Below the pieces are notes generated by a model. It saw only the letters and a program-made list of their open reading frames with translations, was not told the DNA's origin and searched no databases. Shown here piece by piece: positions 1-6,008 of a stretch of DNA of 15,992 nt. How positions within the stretch are numbered: position 1 is the stretch's first letter; every line of letters begins with the position of its first letter. Both the position numbers and the translations under genes were made by a program. This DNA comes from Jiangellaceae bacterium (GTDB taxonomy: Bacteria; Actinomycetota; Actinomycetes; Jiangellales; Jiangellaceae), in assembly GCA_030146385.1 (NCBI GenBank), contig JASLBX010000055.1, positions 1 to 15,992 of the forward strand, read 5' to 3'.

Positions 1-154
1 TGAGCGCCTCTGTGCCACCAGCGAACTGAACGACCGGCCCCTTCCAGCCCTGCGGATCGCCAAGGAAGAACTGCGCCACGTTGGCCTCACGCTCGAGAGC
101 AGCCGCGATGGGGTCGGCCTGGTCGACGTGGGCACCAATTCGCAATGTCGCCAT
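1..154 (-). CDS. nfo: Deoxyribonuclease IV (AP endonuclease), N-terminal part
   Basis: The reading frame from an ATG at 154 runs leftwards off the window for 51 codons without a stop. The N-terminus (MATLRIGAHVDQADPIAAAL, then a VAQFFLGDPQGWKGP stretch at residues 26-40) matches the start of the endonuclease IV family: a first beta strand with G-H-V followed by the Q-x-F-x-G-x-P-x-x-W segment of the TIM barrel. Family members cleave DNA 5' to abasic sites in base excision repair using a trinuclear zinc centre; the metal ligands lie beyond the window except possibly His9. A GGGTGG sequence about 5 bases upstream supports this start. It is transcribed away from the rpsF operon. The family call is inferred from about 50 residues only, so a related TIM-barrel sugar isomerase is possible. 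Confidence 0.72.
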   Translation of the reverse strand, partial: MATLRIGAHVDQADPIAAALEREANVAQFFLGDPQGWKGPVVQFAGGTEAL

Positions 155-286
155 GGACGCCACCCTACGAGCGCCCACTGACACGCGGGCCTTGCGCCCC
201 GACCTCCGGCCTTGACCCGTGATCGTCGGCATGTTCCGGCTGCATTACACGCAAACTGCCGGTGATCAGCGGATCTCGGTCGCGGA

Positions 287-317
287 TTGGAGTGGCTCGA
301 GCCATCGCTGCTACCCT
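287..317 (+). promoter_or_regulatory. Candidate promoter of the rpsF operon
   Basis: TTGGAG (287-292) and TACCCT (312-317) could form -35 and -10 elements, with a 19-base spacer that is longer than ideal. The position, about 110 bases ahead of the rpsF start, leaves a leader long enough to contain the hairpin at 381-423. This is a pattern match only. Confidence 0.25.
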
Positions 318-380
318 TGTCCGTCGGCCCGGGCCTGATGCGGTACCTCCGTGCTCCGCCGGGCCGGTTGGACGCACAGC

Positions 381-428
381 CCTCCTGCCACGGAGAGACC
401 GTGGCCGCGAAGCCCACAGGAGGTGATC
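381..428 (+). promoter_or_regulatory. rpsF leader hairpin that can occlude the Shine-Dalgarno site
   Basis: The rpsF ribosome binding site AGGAGGTGATC (418-428) is complementary over its whole length to the 3' end of 16S rRNA. Its CAGGAGG part (417-423) is also the exact reverse complement of CCTCCTG at 381-387. Between them lies a perfect 6-pair hairpin, CCACGG (388-393) and CCGTGG (399-404) with loop AGAGA, followed directly by CCG (405-407). The RNA can therefore fold into a closed form that hides the start region. Known biology: in several bacteria the S6:S18 complex binds a structured rpsF leader with a conserved CCG and represses its own operon, and both proteins are encoded here. That this leader is such a site is inference. 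Confidence 0.5.
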
Positions 429-434
429 GGCACG

Positions 435-725
435 ATGCGTCAGTACGAGGTCATGGTGATCTTGAGCCCGGAGCTCGAGGAGCGGACCGTATCCCCGACT
501 CTCGACCAGTTCCTCGGCGTGATCCGCGATTCCGGCGGTTCGGTCGAGAAGGTCGATGTCTGGGGTCGGCGTAAGCTCGCCTACGAAATCAACAAGAAAG
601 GCGAGGGTATCTACGCGGTGCTCGACCTGAAGTGCGAGCCGGCCGCGGTCGCGGAGCTCGACCGGCAGCTCGGGCTCAACGAGAGCATCCTGCGCACCAA
701 GGTCGTCCGCCCGGACGCCCACTGA
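435..725 (+). CDS. rpsF: 30S ribosomal protein bS6
   Basis: This 96-residue protein has the bS6 layout: an initial strand MRQYEVMVILSPELEE, a central VEKVDVWGRRKLAYEINKK segment (the W-G-x-R-x-L-A-Y signature, about residues 38-56), a G-x-Y strand and a C-terminal helix and strand ending ILRTKVVRPDAH. bS6 binds bS18 on the platform of the small subunit. The ATG at 435 is chosen over upstream in-frame codons because it lies 6 bases after a perfect anti-SD-complementary AGGAGGTGATC. It heads an operon with ssb 36 bases downstream, then rpsR and rplI. The leader hairpin at 381-423 suggests translational feedback control. Confidence 0.97.
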   Translation: MRQYEVMVILSPELEERTVSPTLDQFLGVIRDSGGSVEKVDVWGRRKLAYEINKKGEGIYAVLDLKCEPAAVAELDRQLGLNESILRTKVVRPDAH

Positions 726-761
726 CACGAACGGCCACCCACCCCTGCGGAGGGACCATCC

Positions 762-1304
762 ATGGCAGGCGAGACCATCATCACTCTCGTTGGCAACCTG
801 ACCGACGACCCTGAGCTTCGGTTCACCCCGAGCGGTGCACCGGTGGCCAACTTCCGGGTCGCGTCCACGCCACGTACGTTCGACCGGCAGACCGGCGAGT
901 GGAAGGACGGCGACCCGCTGTTCATGTCCTGCGCGGTCTGGCGGCAGGCGGCTGAGAACGCCGCCGAGTCGTTGCAGCGCGGCATGCGCGTCATCGTCAC
1001 CGGCCGGCTCAAGCAGCGGACGTACGAGACGCGTGACGGCCAGCAGCGGACGGTCGTTGAGCTGGACGTCGACGAGATCGGTCCAAGCCTGAGGTACGCG
1101 ACCGCGAAGGTCACCCGGACCCAGCGCTCCGGCGGCGGGTTCGGCGGTGGAGCGCCGTCCGCCCCCGCAGGTGGCGACCCCTGGAGCAGCGCTCCTGCCG
1201 GTCAGCCCGCCGCGGGCGGTGGCCAGGCTGGCGGCGGCCCAGCCGACAGCGGTCAGGCCGACCCCTGGGCCGGTGGCGCTGCTGCCGACGAGCCGCCGTT
1301 CTAA
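762..1304 (+). CDS. ssb: Single-stranded DNA-binding protein
   Basis: The 180-residue protein has an N-terminal OB fold (about residues 1-110) starting AGETIITLVGNLTDDPELRFTPSG, with the typical P-L-F-M-S-C-A-V-W-R-Q-A-A-E-N strand near residues 52-66 and V-x-G-R-L-K-Q-R near 80-87. A glycine/proline-rich linker follows (about 120-170), ending in the acidic tip DEPPF, the partner-binding peptide of bacterial SSBs. It coats single-stranded DNA at replication forks and recruits repair and replication enzymes. A GGAGGG lies about 6 bases ahead of the ATG. Placement between rpsF and rpsR is the ancestral bacterial arrangement, so this is the main housekeeping SSB rather than a plasmid or phage copy. 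Confidence 0.97.
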   Translation: MAGETIITLVGNLTDDPELRFTPSGAPVANFRVASTPRTFDRQTGEWKDGDPLFMSCAVWRQAAENAAESLQRGMRVIVTGRLKQRTYETRDGQQRTVVELDVDEIGPSLRYATAKVTRTQRSGGGFGGGAPSAPAGGDPWSSAPAGQPAAGGGQAGGGPADSGQADPWAGGAAADEPPF

Positions 1305-1382
1305 CCCAAATCAACCATCCCGGTCGCGAAACCGCACAGGACCGACCGGGCTCCAGTTTGAAGTTCTAAGAGGAGCACCACG

Positions 1383-1619
1383 ATGGCAAAGCCCCCTGTG
1401 CGCAAGCCGAAGAAGAAGGTTTGCGCGTTCTGCAAGGACGAAGTCAAGTACGTCGACTACAAGGACACCGCGCTGCTGCGCAAGTACATCTCGGACCGCG
1501 GCAAGATCCGCGCGCGGCGCGTCACCGGCTGCTGCACGCGGCACCAGCGCGACGTCGCCACTGCGATCAAGAACGCGCGCGAAGTCGCCCTGCTGCCGTA
1601 CACCTCGACGGCGCGCTGA
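1383..1619 (+). CDS. rpsR: 30S ribosomal protein bS18, zinc-ligand (C+) form
   Basis: The 78-residue product has the bS18 core (Y-V-D-Y-K-D, L-R-K-Y-I-S-D-R-G-K-I-R-A-R-R, T-G-C-C-T-R-H-Q-R) and a basic N-terminus. The C-A-F-C motif at residues 14-17 together with G-C-C-T-R-H-Q near 49-55 supplies the Cys/His set of the C+ variant, which is thought to bind zinc. Many actinobacteria also carry a zinc-independent C- paralogue elsewhere, made under zinc limitation. It binds 16S rRNA as a partner of bS6. An AGAGGAG lies about 9 bases ahead of the ATG. Its stop codon overlaps the rplI ribosome binding site, suggesting translational coupling. Confidence 0.96.
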   Translation: MAKPPVRKPKKKVCAFCKDEVKYVDYKDTALLRKYISDRGKIRARRVTGCCTRHQRDVATAIKNAREVALLPYTSTAR

Positions 1620-1633
1620 GGAGGGACGCAACC

Positions 1634-2080
1634 ATGAAGCTCATCCTCACCCAGGAGGTACCCGGCCTTGGCTCGCCGGGCGAGGCTGTGGAGGTCAAGG
1701 ACGGCTACGGCCGTAACTACCTGATCCCGCGTGGTTTCGCGATCGCGTGGACCAAGGGCGGCCAGAAGCAGATCGACGCGATCCAGCGGGCTCGGTCCAC
1801 ACGCGAGATCGCCGACATGGACACGGCTCGTGAGATCAAGACCAAGCTCGAGGCGACGTCGGTGAGTCTGACGGCCAAGGCCGGCGAGTCCGGCCGGCTC
1901 TTCGGCGCGGTCACACCCGCCGACGTCGTCGAGGCGATCAGCAAGGCCGGCGGCCCCGCGGTCGACAAGCGGCGGATCGAGGTGGGTAACCCGATCAAGA
2001 CGGTCGGGCAGCACACCGTCACCGTTCGGCTGCACCCCGAGGTAGCAGCCAACGTCCAACTGGACGTCGTCGCCGCCTGA
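1634..2080 (+). CDS. rplI: 50S ribosomal protein bL9
   Basis: The 148-residue protein begins MKLILTQEVPGLGSPGEAVE and carries the bL9 signature V-K-D-G-Y-G-R-N-Y-L-I-P near residues 21-32. A long charged connecting helix (about 45-75) and a C-terminal rRNA-binding domain with G-R-L-F-G-A-V-T near 89-96 complete the dumbbell shape. bL9 binds 23S rRNA at the base of the L1 stalk and affects reading-frame fidelity. The start at 1634 follows GAGGAGGG, which begins within the rpsR stop region. It is the last gene of the operon, and a palindrome begins 24 bases after its stop. Confidence 0.97.
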   Translation: MKLILTQEVPGLGSPGEAVEVKDGYGRNYLIPRGFAIAWTKGGQKQIDAIQRARSTREIADMDTAREIKTKLEATSVSLTAKAGESGRLFGAVTPADVVEAISKAGGPAVDKRRIEVGNPIKTVGQHTVTVRLHPEVAANVQLDVVAA

Positions 2081-2104
2081 GCGGGCTCCCCGCCGCCGAC
2101 TTTC

Positions 2105-2128
2105 CGAGTTGTCCGGCCGGACAACTCG
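2105..2128. repeat. Perfect 24-base palindrome after rplI (IR1)
   Basis: CGAGTTGTCCGG (2105-2116) is followed directly by its exact reverse complement (2117-2128). As RNA it gives a stem of about 10 pairs with a GGCC apex. There is no T-run on either strand, so if it terminates transcription it is a non-canonical terminator; a protein operator is also possible. The right half, CCGGACAACTCG, recurs exactly at 2212-2223. Confidence 0.85.
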
Positions 2129-2155
2129 TTGGCCTGCGCGGACCTTACCCACGGC

Positions 2156-2188
2156 CCGGACAAGTCACGCTGCTCGCGACTTGTCCGG
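2156..2188. terminator. Inverted repeat IR2, possible bidirectional terminator
   Basis: CCGGACAAGTC (2156-2166) and GACTTGTCCGG (2178-2188) form an 11-pair stem with an 11-base loop. It lies between the convergent ends of rplI (plus) and the ABC1 kinase gene (minus). Compared with IR1, both arms carry the same compensated change (GAG to GAC on one arm, CTC to GTC on the other), so pairing is preserved. No T-run follows, so termination is inferred from position and structure. Confidence 0.5.
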
Positions 2189-2199
2189 CGTCGGTTGGG

Positions 2200-2223
2200 C
2201 GACTTGCCCGACCGGACAACTCG
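2200..2223. repeat. Imperfect 24-base palindrome (IR3)
   Basis: CGACTTGCCCGA (2200-2211) faces CCGGACAACTCG (2212-2223), with 9 of 12 positions pairing. The right half is identical to the right half of IR1. The left half resembles the right arm of IR2, sharing GCGACTTG then CCG. It ends 7 bases before the ABC1 kinase stop codon. Together IR1-IR3 are six half-sites of one motif in about 120 bases. Confidence 0.7.
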
Positions 2224-2230
2224 CAGGGGG

Positions 2231-4216
2231 TCAGGACGGGCCGCGGCGAAAGATCGTAACCAGTACCCGCAGCCCGAGTACCGAACTGACGACCAACAGG
2301 TTGTATCCGAATAGCGCGTACAGGCTGATCGAATCGGTCACCTTCGGACCGCCGCTGGTTCCCAGCAGCAAGACCGCCATGATGCCCACCGCCGCTGCCA
2401 GGAACGCCAACAGCACCTTGTGCAGCAGGTCGGTGACGACCTCACGGTCGCGCTCGTCAGCGAACAGCCGGACGTTCACCCCCAGCCGGCCGTGCTCAGC
2501 GGCGCTGGCGACCCGTTCGATCCGACGCGGCAGACGGCGCAGGATCGGCACCAAAGCGATCAACTCTTGGGTAGCGGCGTGCCGCAGTGACGCAGGCTCG
2601 AGCTGCTCGGTGACATGGGTGGCGCTGAGCGCCCGCGCCTCACCGACGAAGTCGAATCCGGGCGCCAGATGATCGAGCGTCCCCTCGGCGGTGCCGAGCG
2701 CCCGCAGGACGGCGGCGAGCTCGGGCGGGATCGACAGCCCATGGTCGGCCACGATGCGGAACAGGTCACCGAACATCCGGACGGTTGAGCCGGCCGCAGA
2801 GTCGATGTGACGAGCCAGGAACCGGCCCAGGTCGCGCTCGAGCGCCTGCTCGTCAACAGTGTCGGGACGCGGAACCAGCTCCAATAATGCGTCGGCTGTC
2901 CCGAGCGGATCGCCGCGATCGACCGACATGAGCAACCGCTGGAACGCTTCACGCAGTCCGCCGTCCAGCCGTCCGACGGAGCCGAAGTCAAGCAGGCCCA
3001 GGCGGCCGTCGTTCAGGACCAGGACGTTGCCGGCATGCGGGTCGGCGTGGAACACACCGTCGATAAGGATCTGTCGGAGCAGGAAGTCCAGGAGTGCACG
3101 GGCGAGCGCTGCCCGATCCGTGGCCATCTCGCGCAACAGCGGCTCGGCCACGTTCACCGGCGTCCCGTGCAGGCGTTCCATCACGAGAACCCGCTCGGTG
3201 CACAGGGCGGGGTGGACGCTCAGCACGCGGATGTCGCCGTTGCGCCGCGCGGCGGCGGCGCGCCCAACCGTCCGGATGTTCTCGGCCTCGATCCGGTAGT
3301 CCAGTTCTTCACGGAGAGCCGCGGCCAGCCCGTCGGCGAGAGAGCGCAGCCCAAGCGTCCGTCCCCAACTGGTCCCGGCTTCCAGCCGAGCGGCAAGCCG
3401 CTGTGCGATGTCCAGGTCGCGTTCGACGACTGGACGGATGCCGGGACGCTGCACCTTGACGACCACGTCCGCACCCGAGTGCAGCCGGGCCGCATGCACC
3501 TGACCGACCGACGCGGCGGCGAGCGGTTCGCGGTCGAACGAAGCGAAGATTTCGTCCACCCTCCCGCCGAGCTCCGCTTCGAGTACCGCCTGCATATCCG
3601 GCCACGGCACCGGCTCGGCGCGGTCTTGCAGCTGGCTGAGCTCGTCGACGACCTCGGGTGGAAGCAGGTCCCGCCGGGTCGACATGATCTGGCCGAGCTT
3701 GACAAACGTCACGCCGGCCGCGTTCAGCGTGTTTCGCAGTGCAATCCCGAGGTGCCGGCGTCCACCGGTGTCGTCGAGCGCCCGCCGGCGCGTCTCGCGG
3801 ACGAACGGCCCTAGGCCGTTGCGCATTCCGATGGCCACGATCTGCCAGTACCGGCGGGCCCGAGCGACCCGGCCGCGGAGGCCGCGTCCCCACACCAACG
3901 GTGGCGGCAGGGACCCGAGTGGGACGAACGCCTCGATGAGCACCAGAAAGATCATCGAGGCCAGGATGGTGGTGGCCATCGCGAGCAGAGTGAGGGCGAG
4001 CAGCGGCGCGATCTCGTCTGGCCTCGGTTGTCGCTGCGGCAAGTCCCCGAGAACGATGAATGTGATCGGCCCGTTGATCAGCATCGCCACTGCGCCGGCG
4101 GTGATCAGCCGGACGAACCCGAGCCGTATACCGAGCAGGCGTTGCGCGATGAGGCCGAAGATGAGGGCGGTGAGGAACCCCAGGCCGATGGCGATCGGCA
4201 GTGTGATCAGCTGCAT
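2231..4216 (-). CDS. ABC1/AarF/UbiB-family atypical kinase, membrane-anchored
   Basis: The 661-residue protein has the family's key motifs. KLGQ at 173-176 (the KxGQ inhibitory motif) lies within T-F-V-K-L-G-Q-I-M-S-T-R-R-D. The Ala-rich nucleotide loop A-A-A-S-V-G-Q-V-H is at 233-241. VVVKVQRPG carries the ATP-contacting lysine 254, and E-E-L-D-Y and E-A-E-N lie near 303-313. The catalytic HADPHAGN is at 390-397 and DFG at 410-412. Family members support isoprenoid quinone or lipid homeostasis, probably by ATP-dependent handling of lipids rather than classical protein phosphorylation; actinobacteria use menaquinone, so the exact role is unknown. Hydrophobic segments near 3-25, 33-56 and 72-98, and again near 600-620 and 630-656, indicate membrane anchoring at both ends, the N-terminal set being an extension beyond the usual UbiB plan. 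It lies 72 bases after the MATE gene and is probably co-transcribed with it. The start at 4216 has only a weak GGGGAT-type SD. Confidence 0.88.
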   Translation of the reverse strand: MQLITLPIAIGLGFLTALIFGLIAQRLLGIRLGFVRLITAGAVAMLINGPITFIVLGDLPQRQPRPDEIAPLLALTLLAMATTILASMIFLVLIEAFVPLGSLPPPLVWGRGLRGRVARARRYWQIVAIGMRNGLGPFVRETRRRALDDTGGRRHLGIALRNTLNAAGVTFVKLGQIMSTRRDLLPPEVVDELSQLQDRAEPVPWPDMQAVLEAELGGRVDEIFASFDREPLAAASVGQVHAARLHSGADVVVKVQRPGIRPVVERDLDIAQRLAARLEAGTSWGRTLGLRSLADGLAAALREELDYRIEAENIRTVGRAAAARRNGDIRVLSVHPALCTERVLVMERLHGTPVNVAEPLLREMATDRAALARALLDFLLRQILIDGVFHADPHAGNVLVLNDGRLGLLDFGSVGRLDGGLREAFQRLLMSVDRGDPLGTADALLELVPRPDTVDEQALERDLGRFLARHIDSAAGSTVRMFGDLFRIVADHGLSIPPELAAVLRALGTAEGTLDHLAPGFDFVGEARALSATHVTEQLEPASLRHAATQELIALVPILRRLPRRIERVASAAEHGRLGVNVRLFADERDREVVTDLLHKVLLAFLAAAVGIMAVLLLGTSGGPKVTDSISLYALFGYNLLVVSSVLGLRVLVTIFRRGPS

Positions 4217-4288
4217 CAGGATCCATCCCCAATCTGCGAGAGCACGCGGCCGACGGCCAGCCTCTCACGATGGCCACCGGGCACGTGA

Positions 4289-5635
4289 TCAGCGGCGCGT
4301 GCCCGTGACCAGCCAGGCGTCGCCGCGCTCACGAACGGCGAGGGTGACGAGGCGGCCGAGCGTCCATACTCCAATGACCAGCCACAGCGCGACGAGCCCC
4401 GACTGCTTCGACAGACCCAGCGCCAGCACTGCCCACGCCGCTGGCAGGAATACCGCGACACTCGCTGCCGAGGCCCAGGCCAGATACCGGCCGTCCCCGG
4501 CGCCGATCAGAACGCCGTCCAGGACGAACACCCATCCGGCTATCGGCTGCAGTGCAGCGGCCACGATCAGGGCGCCGACCACGAGCGTCCGCACCTCGAC
4601 ATCGGTGGTGAACAGCCGCGCGTACACCGATCCGCCCGCGAGCAAGAGCAGGCCGAGGACGCTGCCCGCAAAGACACCCCACTGGACCATCCGGCGCGTG
4701 ACGGAGCGGACAGCGTCGACGTCGCTGGCGCCGAGAGCCCGGCCGACCAGCGCCTGCGCCGCGATGGCGACGGCGTCCAGGACGAGGGCGAGCAGTAGCC
4801 AGGTGTTGAATACGATCTGATGAGCGGCGAGCGGAGCCGTGCCGAGGGACGTTGCGACGAGTGTGGTGACGATGAACGCGACCCGCATGGCAAGTGTCCT
4901 GATCAGCAGCGGCACACCAGCGCCGAACGAGCGGCGGACGCCGGGCCAATCCGGTCGCATTGAGGCTCCGTGGAGGCGGGCACCGCGCCGGACGATGGTA
5001 AGGAACACCGCCGCCATCGCGGTCTGAACTGCGACGGTGCCGATGGCCGATCCCGCGATACCGAGGCCGGCGACGTGGACCAGGACGAGATTCAGCGGGA
5101 CGTTGATGGCCGCACCGGTGGCGGCGACCGCCAGCGGGGTCCGGGTGTCTTGCAGCCCTCGAAGAATGCCGGTGGCGGCGAGGACGAGCAACATCGCCGG
5201 GATGCCGAGCAGGCTGATCCGCAGGTACGTCTCCGCGTGTGCCGCCACCTCTGGCGTGGGGCCGAACAACGACACGATCCACGAGGTGAGTGGCAGGCCC
5301 AGGACCAGCGTCCCAACCCCGATCAGGGCGGCGAGCCAGCAGCCGTCAATGCCCTGGCGCAGCGCGCCGCGCATGTCTCCGGCGCCGAGCATGCGGGCCA
5401 CAGCCGCTGTTGTGCCGTAGGCGAGGAAGATCGAAAGGTTGACGAACGTCGCAAGGACGGTGGCCGCGATGCCCAGGCCGGCGAGTTCAGGTGTGCCGAG
5501 GCGGCCGACGATCGCGGTGTCTGCCAGCAGGAACAGCGGTTCGGCGACGAGGGCGCCGAGAGCGGGGAGGGCGAGCCGAAAAATTTCGCGATCGGCGTCG
5601 TGCTTTCGCAGAGCCGCGGCTCGGAACAACTGCAT
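4289..5635 (-). CDS. MATE-family efflux transporter, DinF-like
   Basis: The 448-residue polytopic protein, with about 12 hydrophobic segments, opens with the MATE/DinF signature R-E-I-F-R-L-A-L-P-A-L-G-A-L-V-A-E-P-L-F then L-L-A-D-T-A-I-V-G-R-L-G (residues 16-47). It carries G-I-L-R-G-L-Q-D-T-R-T-P-L near 158-170, and the half-repeat marker A-A-H-Q-I-V-F-N-T-W in the second bundle. Members export cationic drugs or metabolites in exchange for Na+ or H+; the substrate cannot be read here. The frame stays open to an ATG at 5923, but codons upstream of 5635 are GC-poor at the third position and overlap the dnaB control region. The ATG at 5635 gives the usual family length and has GGTG about 5 bases upstream; 5668 and 5704 are alternatives. 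A MATE gene beside dnaB is typical of actinomycetes. Confidence 0.88.
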   Translation of the reverse strand: MQLFRAAALRKHDADREIFRLALPALGALVAEPLFLLADTAIVGRLGTPELAGLGIAATVLATFVNLSIFLAYGTTAAVARMLGAGDMRGALRQGIDGCWLAALIGVGTLVLGLPLTSWIVSLFGPTPEVAAHAETYLRISLLGIPAMLLVLAATGILRGLQDTRTPLAVAATGAAINVPLNLVLVHVAGLGIAGSAIGTVAVQTAMAAVFLTIVRRGARLHGASMRPDWPGVRRSFGAGVPLLIRTLAMRVAFIVTTLVATSLGTAPLAAHQIVFNTWLLLALVLDAVAIAAQALVGRALGASDVDAVRSVTRRMVQWGVFAGSVLGLLLLAGGSVYARLFTTDVEVRTLVVGALIVAAALQPIAGWVFVLDGVLIGAGDGRYLAWASAASVAVFLPAAWAVLALGLSKQSGLVALWLVIGVWTLGRLVTLAVRERGDAWLVTGTRR

Positions 5636-5789
5636 GGCAGCACCGACAGTAAGAGTGGCACCTGACATGCGGCGGCGCCGTCTCGCATCGTGAGATGGAC
5701 CCATAAGGATTCCAATCCACAGGGCGTGGATGCATGTCGTGGCAGTTCGCGCACCGCTGCCTGGGCAGGGGCGGTCCAGGTGTTCACCG

Positions 5790-5813
5790 GTTGTCCCCAA
5801 CGTTGTCCACAAC
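5790..5813 (+). promoter_or_regulatory. Tandem DnaA-box-like repeats upstream of dnaB
   Basis: Two back-to-back 12-base units, GTTGTCCCCAAC (5790-5801) and GTTGTCCACAAC (5802-5813), differ at one base. The second contains TTGTCCACA (5803-5811), the preferred DnaA box of Streptomyces and Mycobacterium; the first contains the one-mismatch TTGTCCCCA (5791-5799). Both face dnaB. The 12-base period puts them on nearly the same DNA face. They may let DnaA control dnaB transcription or titrate DnaA. The sequence match is direct; the function is inferred. Confidence 0.55.
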
Positions 5814-5872
5814 CTGGGGATTGCTTTCCACCGGTGTACGGAACCGCGTCCACAAGCCTGTTGATGGCTTGC

Positions 5873-5901
5873 TTGGGAGTGGGTGCCATTCGCCGTATGT
5901 T
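5873..5901 (+). promoter_or_regulatory. Candidate dnaB promoter
   Basis: TTGGGA (5873-5878) and TATGTT (5896-5901) are separated by 17 bases, each matching four of six consensus positions for the main sigma factor. A start near 5908 would leave a leader of about 100 bases and place the DnaA-box repeats about 95-120 bases upstream. This is a weak match and other promoters are possible. Confidence 0.28.
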
Positions 5902-6008
5902 CGCGGGGAAAGGGGGACGGCACGCATGTGGCAACGGGTGTCAGTGGCTCCTGCTAGAACGAATGTATGAAACGGCCGGGCGACGACAACCGGGGATGAT
6001 CTTAAACC

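Larger units (their letters stand above)
5636..6008. other. Divergent control region between MATE gene and dnaB
   Basis: These 373 bases separate the divergent MATE and dnaB genes. I see no convincing protein in them: the antisense frame extending the MATE gene has irregular codon use. They hold tandem DnaA-box-like repeats (5790-5813), a related TTTCCACCG at 5825-5833, and a candidate dnaB promoter (5873-5901). The remainder, including the last 100 bases before dnaB, shows no RNA gene or further repeat that I can recognise. Confidence 0.6.

Noticed and set aside
2105..2223. Reading the rplI-kinase palindromes as DnaA boxes because they share TTGTCC
   Set aside because: The last three bases (GGC or GGA-type instead of ACA) do not fit a DnaA box, and the dyad symmetry is the dominant feature.
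3035..3814. Open frames opposite the ABC1 kinase gene (including 3035-3814 and 3684-4820)
   Set aside because: They overlap a gene with all family motifs on the other strand, and their products are R/P/A-rich without recognisable domains.
5636..5923. N-terminal extension of the MATE protein to an ATG at 5923
   Set aside because: The added 96 residues have irregular codon use, no membrane character and cover the DnaA-box repeats and dnaB promoter region. The family normally begins near 5635.
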